From assembly GCA_025351185.1 (NCBI GenBank), contig JANXWJ010000186.1:1-64000 (forward strand): a DNA stretch of 64,000 bases. Reading direction: 5' to 3'. The first letter of the stretch is position 1. Each line of letters starts with the position of its first letter. This DNA is from Candidatus Nanopelagicales bacterium. Its GTDB lineage: Bacteria > Actinomycetota > Actinomycetes > S36-B12 > CAIYMF01. The notes below the pieces were generated by a model. The model saw only the letters and a program-made list of their open reading frames with translations, had not been told where the DNA came from and searched no databases. The translations under genes and the position numbers were made by a program. Shown in pieces: positions 27,465 to 36,340 of the stretch.

Positions 27465-29117
27465 GTGTCCCTTCCCGAAAGCCAGATCACGCGCCGGTCC
27501 CTGCTCAAGGCGATCGCGATCGCCGGTGGAGTGGTGACGATCCCTGGCCTGCTTGCCGCGTGCTCGGCGGGGTCGAGCTCCACTGTTACGAGCGCGTCGG
27601 GATCGGGCGGGGCCAGCGGGGGACCGATCCCGCTGCTGGGAGTGGGCCTGCCCAGCTCGGTGAGCTCGCTCGACGTGGCACGGGAGGCCGGAATCGTCAA
27701 CTACGTGATCGCGCTGCTCGTGCAGGAGGCGCTGGTCGGCGTCGACGCGTCCGGTGCGCTGGTCCCCTCGCTGGCGTCGTCGTTCAAGCAGAGCGCGCCG
27801 ACGACGTTCGTCTACGACATCCGGCCCGGCGTGACGTTCTCTGATGGTGCCGCGCTCACCGTAGAGGACGTCATAGCGTCGATCGAGCTGAACTCCAAGA
27901 CCGGATCCACCTCCGCGCTGGCGTACGCCTACAGCGGGGTGGAGTCGGTGAAGGCGACGTCGGCGTCGCAGGTCACCGTCACCCTCAAGGCGCCGAGCTC
28001 GCAGTTCGGGTGGGTCACCAGCCCCGGGACGCTGCAGATCACGAGCGCGGCGTTCCTGGCCAAGAACGGCGCCAAGATCGGCACCCCGGAGGTGGGGCTG
28101 CTCGGCACCGGCCCGTACAAGATCAAGGAGTTCGTGCCGGACTCGCACGTGACGCTGGTGCGCAACGACGCGTACTGGGGGGCCAAGCCCGAGGTCGCCG
28201 AGGTCCGCCTCGACTTCATCACCGATGAGACGACGCGACAGCTCGCGATGCGGCAGAAGTCGATCCAGATGGCGTTGAACGTCCCGCTCGACCAGCTCGA
28301 CCAGTGGAAGGCGATCGACGGTGTCAGCGTCGATGTCGCCACCGACAACTCGCTGGTGACACTGGCGTTCAACACGACCAAGAAGCCGTGGGACGACGTC
28401 AAGGTCCGTCAGGCGGTGGCCCACTCGATCGACCGTGCGGCCATCGTGTCGAGCCTGCTCAAGGGACACGGCGAGGTGGCGGCGACCTTCCCGACCAAGC
28501 AGGAGTGGGGCGGCCTCCTCGCGCCCGCGGAGGTCGACGCGCTCTACGCGAGCATCCCGCAGTACGACTTCGACCTGGAGAAGGCCAAGACCCTGCTCGC
28601 GGCGTCCAGTGTTCCGGGTGGGTTCTCCGACACCGTCACCTATCCGAACAGCGGGCCGCAGATCGGCAAGGCGCTGCTCACGCTGTCGGAGAACCTGAAG
28701 GCGATCGGAATCACGCTGTCGGTCAAGGAGATCACCCTTGAGCAGTGGATCGCCGATCTCGGCAAACACGAGTCTGGTATCTACGCCGGCTGGTACTTCG
28801 CCACGACCGGTGACCCGGCCGAGTACACCCAGCAGCTGCTCAATGGGGCGTACGCCGGGGTCAACGGCACGAACATCGCCAACTACGACAACCCTGCGGT
28901 CACCTCGGCGCTGGCCGCGGAGCAGAAGAGCATCGACTCCGCCGAGCGGGCGAAGCTGCTCAGCCAGGCGCTCGTCACCGCTGCCGGGGATGCGCCCTAC
29001 CAGCCGTTGTGGTGGGGTCAGGCGGCCACTGCGTTCGGTCCCGGTCTCGCCGCGCGTAACTACGGCCCGTACTTCTTCATCGGCCCGTGGGCCACGAACG
29101 TGTACGCCACGGCGTGA
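27465..29117 (+). CDS. ABC transporter substrate-binding lipoprotein (SBP_bac_5, peptide-type)
   Basis: A 550-residue extracytoplasmic lipoprotein that captures oligopeptides or similar solutes for the adjacent permeases. The leader has a twin-arginine-like ITRRSLLKAIAIAGG and a lipobox LLAACS. The mature part shows family-5 features: DIRPGVTFSDGAALTVEDV and GTGPYKIKEF. I chose the GTG at 27465, preceded by AGGTGGAG, because it gives a normal-length leader; the ATG at 27402 would add 21 residues. Its stop overlaps the next gene's GTG (GTGA). Confidence 0.9.
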   Translation: MSLPESQITRRSLLKAIAIAGGVVTIPGLLAACSAGSSSTVTSASGSGGASGGPIPLLGVGLPSSVSSLDVAREAGIVNYVIALLVQEALVGVDASGALVPSLASSFKQSAPTTFVYDIRPGVTFSDGAALTVEDVIASIELNSKTGSTSALAYAYSGVESVKATSASQVTVTLKAPSSQFGWVTSPGTLQITSAAFLAKNGAKIGTPEVGLLGTGPYKIKEFVPDSHVTLVRNDAYWGAKPEVAEVRLDFITDETTRQLAMRQKSIQMALNVPLDQLDQWKAIDGVSVDVATDNSLVTLAFNTTKKPWDDVKVRQAVAHSIDRAAIVSSLLKGHGEVAATFPTKQEWGGLLAPAEVDALYASIPQYDFDLEKAKTLLAASSVPGGFSDTVTYPNSGPQIGKALLTLSENLKAIGITLSVKEITLEQWIADLGKHESGIYAGWYFATTGDPAEYTQQLLNGAYAGVNGTNIANYDNPAVTSALAAEQKSIDSAERAKLLSQALVTAAGDAPYQPLWWGQAATAFGPGLAARNYGPYFFIGPWATNVYATA

Positions 29118-31015
29118 GCGCGACGCAAGCTGCCGTTCAGGCGTTCGACCGGTTGGTGGGGCTGCGTGCCATTGTCGATGTCGCCATGTGTCCGACCGGG
29201 GATCGTCTGGCGTTCCTCGTCGACGGCGATGTCGAGTCCGTCCGGCTGCACGACGTCGACGGAGGGACCCGGGACATGAAGCTGGGATCGGGGTTCACCG
29301 CGACGTCGGTGACCTGGTCGGGCGACGGGACGTCGTTGCTGGTCACCGCGGGTACCTCACCGGGGTACCCGGACCGGTTGATCGTCGTCGACCCTGACGG
29401 CGGGACCTCTGACCGCGTCGTCCGGGTCGCCGGTGCGATCGAGGATGTCGTGGCGTCCGGGTCGGTGGTGGTGCTCCGGGTCGCCGACCCGGGCAGCGAG
29501 CGCGACGGGATGCACCTCGGTCTGCGAGTTCCGGTGCCCGATACCGCGTCACCTCTGCCGACGACGCCGATGCGGCGCCTGCTCTGGTTGGACCTCGCCG
29601 ACGCGTCGTCACCGCTCCCGGTGACACTGTCCGGCTACTCGGTGTGGGACCACGACGCCGATGCCACGGGCCACGTCCTGGCGGTCGTCTCGCGCGATCC
29701 CCGACCGGCGGGTTACTACCAGGCGGCGCTGGTGCTGACCGACATCGAAGGCCGGGACCTGCGTGTGCTCGTGTCGGGACGTGGCCAGCTCGCGCGCCCT
29801 CGGCTCTCCGGCGACGGGCGCGCCGCGTATGTCGTGGAAGGGCGGTCGATCGTCTCCGGGCGCGTGCTCCGGATCGATCTCGCGGACGGGACGGTCCGTG
29901 AGGTGCCGGACCTCGACGACGTCACGGACCTCGGGGTCCTTGACGACGGTTCCCTGTGGTTCTGTGGGTGGCAGGGCACGGGCACGCAGGTCGGCACGCT
30001 GGACTCGGAGCTGAGACTGACCTCGCGGGTCGTGCGCCGCGGAGCACTCGGCGGGCGCGACGGCCAGCCAGCCTTGTCGGTAGCGGCCTCGGGTCGCTTC
30101 GCCGCGATCGCGGACGACCCCGAGCTTCCGTCGGAGGTGTTCGTGGGTTCCCTGGGTGATAAGGGTGAGTGGGCCCGCGTCACGCACCTCAATGAGGAGA
30201 TGCGCGGGCTTACGTCTGCTCTGTCCCGAGAGCTCGTCACGTGGACGTCCGCCGACGGAACGCCGGTCGAGGGCCTCCTTCTCCGCCGGACCGGCGCCCC
30301 GGCTCCGCAACCGCTCGTGGTGCTGCTGCACGGCGGACCGACCTGGCTCTGGGCCAACTCCTTCGCCCCTGCGGAGTCCAACGCTCTCGCCGTCCCGCTG
30401 GCGCTCGCCGGTGCCGCGGTGCTGCTGCCCAACCCGCGGGGAAGCAGCGGCCGGGGTCAGGGTTACGCCGACGCCGTCGCGGGCCACGTCGGCGAGATCG
30501 ACGTCAGCGACGTGCTCGCCGGCGTGGCCGCCCTGGTCTCCGCCGGGATGGCCGACCCCGACCGGATGGCCACGCTGGGGCTGTCGTACGGCGGGTTTCT
30601 CTCGGCCTGGCTCGTGGCGAGCACCGACCTGTTCCGCGGCGCCGTGGTGATGTCCGGCGTCTCCGACTGGACCACCTTCGTCACCACCAGCAACCTCGGC
30701 GGAGGCTTCGACACGGTGTACTTCCCTGGCATCGACCCGCAGACCGAAGCCGGTCACTGTGCGCTCGCCGCCGTGTCGCCGGCCCGCCACGGCCGCACCG
30801 GAATGGCACCGACCCTGGTCCTGCACGGCGCCGAGGACCAGGTCACCCCGCTGGGCCAGGCCCAGCAGCTCACCGAGTCCTGGACCGCAGCCGGCAGCGT
30901 CGTCGAGCTCGTCGTCTACCCTCGGGAAGGGCACGAGCTCGTCGAGCCGGAGCACCGGCGCGACGCCACCCGCCGCGTACTCGACTGGCTGCACCGCTAC
31001 GGGGTTCTGGGATGA
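29114..31015 (+). CDS. S9 family prolyl oligopeptidase-like serine peptidase
   Basis: A 633-residue cytoplasmic protein: an N-terminal beta-propeller (about 1-380) and a C-terminal alpha/beta-hydrolase peptidase domain. The catalytic Ser is in LGLSYGGFLSAW, Asp in LHGAEDQVTP and His in REGHELVEP. It overlaps both neighbours by 4 nt and lies inside a peptide-transporter operon, so it probably degrades the imported peptides, or removes an acyl or aminoacyl group from an imported peptide-like compound. Confidence 0.9.
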   Translation: MSATQAAVQAFDRLVGLRAIVDVAMCPTGDRLAFLVDGDVESVRLHDVDGGTRDMKLGSGFTATSVTWSGDGTSLLVTAGTSPGYPDRLIVVDPDGGTSDRVVRVAGAIEDVVASGSVVVLRVADPGSERDGMHLGLRVPVPDTASPLPTTPMRRLLWLDLADASSPLPVTLSGYSVWDHDADATGHVLAVVSRDPRPAGYYQAALVLTDIEGRDLRVLVSGRGQLARPRLSGDGRAAYVVEGRSIVSGRVLRIDLADGTVREVPDLDDVTDLGVLDDGSLWFCGWQGTGTQVGTLDSELRLTSRVVRRGALGGRDGQPALSVAASGRFAAIADDPELPSEVFVGSLGDKGEWARVTHLNEEMRGLTSALSRELVTWTSADGTPVEGLLLRRTGAPAPQPLVVLLHGGPTWLWANSFAPAESNALAVPLALAGAAVLLPNPRGSSGRGQGYADAVAGHVGEIDVSDVLAGVAALVSAGMADPDRMATLGLSYGGFLSAWLVASTDLFRGAVVMSGVSDWTTFVTTSNLGGGFDTVYFPGIDPQTEAGHCALAAVSPARHGRTGMAPTLVLHGAEDQVTPLGQAQQLTESWTAAGSVVELVVYPREGHELVEPEHRRDATRRVLDWLHRYGVLG

Positions 31016-31974
31016 CTGGGCAGGAGTGGGCGCGATTCCTGGCCCGCCGCGTGGCGGCCGCGATCGCTGTCGTCCTCGTCCTGTCTTTCGGCATCTTCGC
31101 GCTGCTCTACCTCGCGCCCGGCTCGGTCGAGCAGACCCTCCTCGGCACCAAACCGGCGTCGCCGGAGACCATCGGCGCGATCCGGGCGCAGTACCACCTC
31201 GACGAGCCCTTCCTGGTGCAGTACCTGCGTTGGCTCGGGGCCGCCCTGCACCTCGACTTCGGCACCTCGATCCGATCCGGGTCGCAGGTCGGGACCGAGA
31301 TCAGCGCTCGGCTTCCGCTCACGATCGTCCTGGTGCTCTACGGCTCGGCGCTCGCCGTAGCTGCCGGGTTGCCCTTAGGAGTGTGGGCAGCGGTTCGCCG
31401 AGGCCTGGCCGTGGACCGCCTGGCCACCGGAGCCAGCATCGCTGCCGTCAGCGCCCCACCCTTCGCGGTCGGACTGCTGCTGCTGTTCGTCTTCGCCATC
31501 GGGCTCGGCTGGTTCCCGGTGTACGGCACGGGGGAGACACCGGCGCAGACGCTATGGCACCTGACGCTGCCGGCGATCGCACTCGGCCTCGGCGGGATGG
31601 GCCTGATCGTGCGACTCACCCGAGCTGCGATGGTCGGTGAGCTCGACCAGGACTACATCGTCTTCGCCCGGGCACGTGGGCTGCGCGGTCGCACCGTCGT
31701 CGGGTACGCGCTGCGCAACAGCCTCGTCCCCGTGCTGACGGCCGCGGGCCTCATCGTGACCTCCACCCTCGTGGGCACCGTCCTCGTCGAAGTCACGTTC
31801 GCCTTGCCCGGTCTCGGATCACTGCTCGTCGACTCGGTGACGTTCAAGGACGTCCCCGTCGTGCAAGCGGTGGCCCTACTCCTCACGGTGCTCATCGCCA
31901 TCATCAACTTAGTCGTCGATGTCGCGTACGCCGTCGTCGACCCGCGGATCGCGTTGGGCCGGGAGGCGTCGTGA
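31012..31974 (+). CDS. ABC transporter permease, DppB/OppB type
   Basis: A 320-residue inner-membrane permease with six predicted helices. The N-terminal signature (LLYLAPGSVEQTLLG, then RAQYHLDEPFLVQYLRWLG) is typical of DppB, and the EAA loop reads DYIVFARARGLRGRTVVGYALRNSLVP. It starts with ATG overlapping the peptidase stop (ATGA) and its own stop overlaps the next permease (GTGA). It contains two TTA leucine codons, at 31375 and 31909, which are rare in such GC-rich DNA. Confidence 0.92.
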   Translation: MTGQEWARFLARRVAAAIAVVLVLSFGIFALLYLAPGSVEQTLLGTKPASPETIGAIRAQYHLDEPFLVQYLRWLGAALHLDFGTSIRSGSQVGTEISARLPLTIVLVLYGSALAVAAGLPLGVWAAVRRGLAVDRLATGASIAAVSAPPFAVGLLLLFVFAIGLGWFPVYGTGETPAQTLWHLTLPAIALGLGGMGLIVRLTRAAMVGELDQDYIVFARARGLRGRTVVGYALRNSLVPVLTAAGLIVTSTLVGTVLVEVTFALPGLGSLLVDSVTFKDVPVVQAVALLLTVLIAIINLVVDVAYAVVDPRIALGREAS

Positions 31975-32834
31975 CCGCGCAATCACCAGTCCGAGGACGG
32001 GGCCTCGTGCGCCGCGGGTTCCAGCACCGGCCGGGAGCCATGGTCTGGGTGTCCCTCGTGATCGTCGCAGCGGCACTTGTGGCCGCGATCATCGGACCGC
32101 TCCTCGTGCCCGGAGCCACCGATCAACACCTGCTGACCGGGATCACACCGCCCGGACCCGGGCACCCGCTCGGGACCGATCAGCTCGGGCGCGACGTCCT
32201 GCAGCTGCTCGTGGCAGGTGCGCGCACCGCGGTTCTCGGGGCGCTCGTCGTCGCGCTCGGCTCGCTCGTCCTCGGCAACATGATCGGGGTGCCCGCCGGC
32301 TACTTCGGCGGCTGGCGGGACGGTCTCGCGATGCGCTGGGCCGATCTCATGTTCTCCCTTCCCGCGCTGCTGGTCGCGATCGTGGTCACCGGTGTCCTCG
32401 GTGGCGGGTTCGTCCTCGCCGTCCTCGTTCTCGTCGTCCTGTTCTCCCCGGGTGACGCCCGGCTCGCGCGCGCCGCGGTCCTCGACCAACGACACCGCCC
32501 CTACGTCGAGGCTGCTCGCCTGCTCGACCTCTCTGCCTCGCGCATCATGTCCCGACACGTCTGGCCGAACGTCATGCCCGTGGTCACCGCGAACGCGTTC
32601 CTCAACTTCGCCTTCGCCCTGGTCGCGCTCGCCAGCTTGTCCTTCCTGGGTCTCGGCGTGGAACCCGGATCTCCGGACTGGGGGCGCACCCTGGCCGACA
32701 ACCGCAGCCAGCTGCTGGCCAACCCATGGGCGGCACTCGCCCCGGCAATCGCGATCGTGACCACCGCCGTCGCCGTCACCATCGTGGGGGACTGGGTGCA
32801 CGAACGCCTCGAGGCCAGGGGACGAGCCCGATGA
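31971..32834 (+). CDS. ABC transporter permease, DppC/OppC type
   Basis: A 287-residue permease that pairs with the DppB-type protein. It has the DppC hallmark HPLGTDQLGRDVLQLLVAGAR after the first helix, and an EAA loop around YVEAARLLDLSASRIMSRHVWPN. The start is GTG at 31971, overlapping the upstream stop; its stop overlaps the ATPase start (ATGA). Confidence 0.92.
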   Translation: MTAQSPVRGRGLVRRGFQHRPGAMVWVSLVIVAAALVAAIIGPLLVPGATDQHLLTGITPPGPGHPLGTDQLGRDVLQLLVAGARTAVLGALVVALGSLVLGNMIGVPAGYFGGWRDGLAMRWADLMFSLPALLVAIVVTGVLGGGFVLAVLVLVVLFSPGDARLARAAVLDQRHRPYVEAARLLDLSASRIMSRHVWPNVMPVVTANAFLNFAFALVALASLSFLGLGVEPGSPDWGRTLADNRSQLLANPWAALAPAIAIVTTAVAVTIVGDWVHERLEARGRAR

Positions 32835-34612
32835 GCCTGGTGAGCGTACGCGGCCTCAACGTCTCACTCACCGGACCGCACGGCCGGTCGCTGCTCTCCG
32901 GCGTCGACCTGGGCATCGCGGCCGGGGAGTCGGTCGCGCTCGTCGGCGAGTCCGGCTCCGGCAAGTCGCTGACGGCGCGCGCGATCCTCGGACTGCTGCC
33001 ACCGGGTCTGACCCGGACCGGGTCGATTCGCATCGGCGACACCGACATCGATCCGGGTGCCGATGCGATGGCACCGCTGCGCGGCGGCACGGTCGCGCTG
33101 CTGCTGCAGGACCCGTTCACCATGCTCAACCCGTTGCGTCGGGTGGGCCGCCAGATCGCCGACTCGCTGGTCGCCCACGAACGTGCCACCTCCGACACCA
33201 GGCGGATGGCCGTCACACGCAGGCTCGCGGAGGTCGGCCTCCTGGCGTCGGTCGCCGATCGATACCCCTTCCAACTGTCCGGAGGGATGCGTCAGCGCGT
33301 CGGCATCGCCGCGGCCCTGGCCGGGGACCCGGCACTGCTCGTGGCCGACGAGCCGACCACCGCGCTCGACGTCACCACCCAGCGCGACGTCCTCGCCTTG
33401 GTGCGGCGCATCCAGCACGAACGCGGCATGGGTCTGCTGCTCATCACCCACGACCTGCGCATCGCGTTCTCCGTCTGCGATCGCGCCGTCGTGATGTATG
33501 CGGGACGGGTCATGGAGGACGGCGAGAGCACCGTCATCCGGGCCAGACCAGCGCACCCGTACACGCGCGCGCTGCTGGCCGCCGAGCCTCCGCTCGACCG
33601 GCGGCTCGTGACCATCCCGACGATCCCCGGTTCGGTTCCCCGCCACGACGACGTCGCCGGCAGCTGCCCATTCGCCGACCGGTGCGCGCTGGTGAGCGAC
33701 GAGTGCCGCCGCGGGCGCCCCGTGCTGGCCGAGCACGACGGTCGTCGCGTCGCGTGCATCCGGGCCGCCGAGATCGGCACGGGGCAGAGTGCCCCGTCGG
33801 CCGTCGCCCCTGTGCCGACGCCCGGCGACCCGGGGCCGGCACTGCTGAGCGTCGCCGGACTCGGCAAGACCTACCGCGGGTCCGAGACACCTGCGCTGAT
33901 CGGAGTGTCCCTGACCGTGGCTCCGGGCGAGTCGGTCGGGATCGTCGGCGAGTCCGGGTCGGGCAAGACCACGCTGGCCCGCTGCGTGGTCGGACTCGAG
34001 ACGCCGGGATCCGGATCGATCACCTTCGACGGCAGCGACATCACCGACTGGTCCAGCCTCGACGCGACGCGACGACGCGACCTGCGCCGGGCGGTCCAGA
34101 TGGTCTTCCAGGACCCGTACTCCACCCTGAACCCGGTGCGGACCGTCGGTGCGACACTGCGCGAGGCGCTGGTCGCCATGGGACAGCCGGCCGGACGAAG
34201 GGACCTCGCGCAGCTGCTCACGCTCGTGGGCCTGCCCGAGGGATACGCAACCAAGCGCCCGGCCTCATTGTCTGGCGGTGAACGGCAACGAGTCTCGATC
34301 GCCCGCGCTCTCGCCGGTCGACCGCAGCTGCTCGTCTGCGACGAGTCGGTGTCGGCCCTCGACGTGTCGGTCCAGGCGCAGATCCTCGACCTGCTCACCG
34401 GACTTCAGCGCGACCTCGGGATGGCCCTGCTCTTCATCACCCACGACCTCGCCGTCGTGCGCCAGGTCACCGACAAGGTCTACGTGCTGCACCACGGCGC
34501 TTGCGTCGAACACGGACCGACCGGTCAGGTGCTTGACAACCCGCGCGACGACTACACCCGAGGTTTGCTGCAAAGCGTGCCAAGGGAGGACTCGGGCTGG
34601 CTCATGCCGTGA
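32831..34612 (+). CDS. Fused dual ATPase of peptide ABC transporter (DppD-DppF)
   Basis: A 593-residue cytoplasmic ATPase with two complete ABC domains that are separate proteins in many transporters. Domain 1: Walker A GESGSGKS near residue 42, signature LSGGMRQRV, Walker B LLVADEPT. A Cys-containing oligopeptide C-terminal motif (CPFADRCALVSDEC) follows it. Domain 2: Walker A GESGSGKTT near 378, signature LSGGERQRV, Walker B LLVCDESVSALD. It ends the five-gene overlapping operon and converges with the XRE-cupin regulator. Confidence 0.94.
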   Translation: MSLVSVRGLNVSLTGPHGRSLLSGVDLGIAAGESVALVGESGSGKSLTARAILGLLPPGLTRTGSIRIGDTDIDPGADAMAPLRGGTVALLLQDPFTMLNPLRRVGRQIADSLVAHERATSDTRRMAVTRRLAEVGLLASVADRYPFQLSGGMRQRVGIAAALAGDPALLVADEPTTALDVTTQRDVLALVRRIQHERGMGLLLITHDLRIAFSVCDRAVVMYAGRVMEDGESTVIRARPAHPYTRALLAAEPPLDRRLVTIPTIPGSVPRHDDVAGSCPFADRCALVSDECRRGRPVLAEHDGRRVACIRAAEIGTGQSAPSAVAPVPTPGDPGPALLSVAGLGKTYRGSETPALIGVSLTVAPGESVGIVGESGSGKTTLARCVVGLETPGSGSITFDGSDITDWSSLDATRRRDLRRAVQMVFQDPYSTLNPVRTVGATLREALVAMGQPAGRRDLAQLLTLVGLPEGYATKRPASLSGGERQRVSIARALAGRPQLLVCDESVSALDVSVQAQILDLLTGLQRDLGMALLFITHDLAVVRQVTDKVYVLHHGACVEHGPTGQVLDNPRDDYTRGLLQSVPREDSGWLMP

Positions 34613-34625
34613 CGGTCCAGTTCTC

Positions 34626-35222
34626 TCAGTCGTCGGCCATGCCCACGAGTGTGAGGACCCGGGCTGCGCGCCGGCCGGTGCTGTAGACGTGCTCGGCCTC
34701 GGCAGAGAACCGGATCGAGTCCCCGGCCCGCAGCTCGACCAGCCAGTCCAGTGAGTTCACCGAAACCGTGCCCTCCACGACATAGGCGTACTCCAGCGAC
34801 GCATGGCCATGCTCGCTGCGGGCGCTACGCGTGTGCGGCGGCAACGTCCCTTCGGACACGTCCAGCCGTCGACGATCCGAGATCGCGAACAGCGTCCTGA
34901 TCGAGACCTCCTCGAGCTGGATCGCGGTGCCCTCGCCTCGCCGGATGACCTCAGGAGCGTTCAGGTGAGTCCGGATGAGATCGGACACCGACAAGTCCAG
35001 GGCCGCTGCCACGCGCGCTAGCACGTCGATCGTCGGGTTGGCGACGGCACGCTCGATCTGCGACAGGAGCGCCTTGCTGGTCCCCGTCCGCAACGCCAGA
35101 TCGCGCAGACTCAGGCCGTGCACGAGACGAGCCCGCCGAACGTTGGCGGCGACCGCCTCACGAACCGGGTCCACCAACGATGGAACGGCCCGAGGCTTGG
35201 TCTCCCCTAGATCTGACGACAC
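34626..35222 (-). CDS. XRE-family regulator with C-terminal cupin domain
   Basis: A protein of 198 residues: an HTH_3 domain (about 17-75; LRDLALRTGTSKALLSQIER) and a cupin_2 domain (about 105-195; LEYAYVVEGTVSVN, ELRAGDSIRFSAEAEHVY). Such regulators sense small ligands or metals through the cupin and control nearby transport or catabolic genes. I chose the GTG at 35222, which follows GGGAGG; an ATG at 35240 would add six residues but has no ribosome site. Adjacent to, and convergent with, the peptide-transport operon, its likely target. Confidence 0.88.
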   Translation of the reverse strand: MSSDLGETKPRAVPSLVDPVREAVAANVRRARLVHGLSLRDLALRTGTSKALLSQIERAVANPTIDVLARVAAALDLSVSDLIRTHLNAPEVIRRGEGTAIQLEEVSIRTLFAISDRRRLDVSEGTLPPHTRSARSEHGHASLEYAYVVEGTVSVNSLDWLVELRAGDSIRFSAEAEHVYSTGRRAARVLTLVGMADD

Positions 35223-35399
35223 GTGACCTCCCGGTCCCATGATGCCGAAGATCGAACGGACTCACCAGCCGTGCTGTACGGACTCGCGCCTGGCAGCAGG
35301 CGGCAGAATTGGGATAGCGCTGGACACCCAGTTCTGCGCACGTTCCGGGCGGGAGCGTCCGCAGCAGCTGTCGCCGCCGTCGACATCGGGTGCGCAGGG

Positions 35400-35803
35400 T
35401 CAACCGGCGTTAGCAGTGCGGGCGGCGTCCACCAAGCGGTCCATCGCGCGGCCGGCGCGCTCGAGCATGTCGCGGTTTGTCGGGTCGGCGCTGTACCCGG
35501 CGCGTGTCTTCATGGTGAGCAGGGTCGCCAGGTCCCGTTCGTGCGCAGCAGCCCAGTGGCCTCGCCGTGGTTCTTGCCTTGGGCGTGCTCGCCGAGCCGT
35601 GCGCAGCAGATGACGTCGGAGGCGGCGATGCCGGCGTGCACGGCGAGGGTGACTGCGGCGTCGGCGTCGGCGTTGGCGACGTCGAGTTCGCCGTCGGTGC
35701 CGGCGTAGTCACGGACCAGGTAGTAGGCATCGGCGAACTGATCGGCCTTGCGCATCCGCCCGGCTCGCACGCCTGGCTCGCAGCGTCGGGTGCCGCCGGC
35801 CAT
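35400..35803 (-). pseudogene. Frameshifted HEPN-like protein (second gene of a broken TA-like pair)
   Basis: Starting at the ATG at 35803, the frame encodes MRKADQFADAYYLVRDY and VTLAVHAGIAASDVICCARLG, a helical HEPN-like family that I recognise only loosely. After about 100 residues the frame slips near the ACTGGGCTGCTGC stretch at about 35550. Another frame then continues with AAHERDLATLLTMKTRAGYS and ends at TGA 35402-35400. A +1 change thus interrupts it. Its ATG overlaps the upstream fragment's TGA (ATGA), as in two-gene toxin-antitoxin operons. Confidence 0.45.
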
Positions 35804-35990
35804 CACAGCCGCTGGCGGTGGCGACGGGCGGCGCGAAGCGCCTGACGCAGCCATGCAGGGTCGCCGGCGAAGTGCAAGCCGTCGGTGGCGGCGTCGTGGA
35901 GCGCACGGTCCGGTGCGTCGTCATCGAAGACGGGGTGCGGGCGAGCGCGATGATCGGGTCGGCGGCCAGGTGCTCGCGGTTCGACCGGTG
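35803..35990 (-). pseudogene. C-terminal fragment of a nucleotidyltransferase-like (AbiEii-type?) protein
   Basis: Minus-strand sequence reads NREHLAADPIIALAR, then after a frame change near 35930 VFDDDAPDRALHDAATDGLH and DPAWLRQALRAARRHRQRL to a stop at 35803. It resembles the tail of proteins encoded with HEPN-like partners. The catalytic N-terminal part is absent; upstream sequence is unrelated. The assignment is from memory of the family and is weak. Confidence 0.35.
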
Positions 35991-36340
35991 CGTCAGATTC
36001 ACGATGGTGGGTGGGTTTCGAACTCCCGGGCCCGGAGTACGGAAGGTCTTGGCACGTAGTGGCGTGTGATGCATCGTCCCAGGTCAACGAGCTCTGGCTG
36101 TCCCCGTGCCGTGATCACCAGGATGGCGGACGAGCCGTCCAGACGTCGTCGACAGCGCCACGGAGGACTCACGCCGCGGGCACGCCGGGTCCCACGGGGC
36201 GACCGCTCTACCCGTCTCAGCCCTGCTCGGCCGCTCGCTGCCGTCCCGGCCGACCAGCTTGAACAGCACTCTCGACCAAGACGCGGTCGCCGGCCGGGTT
36301 TCCCTGCTGAAGGTGGTCCTTACCTACCGGAGCCCGAGCA
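35991..36340. other. 350-nt stretch without a recognisable gene
   Basis: Lies between the broken TA-like pair and the GntR gene. Open frames on both strands lack domains and ribosome sites. It is probably debris from the event that truncated the nucleotidyltransferase-like gene. Confidence 0.4.

Noticed and set aside
36010-36060. GGTTTCGAACTCCCGGG-like string resembling a tRNA T-arm
   Set aside because: No acceptor or anticodon arm could be folded around it on either strand.
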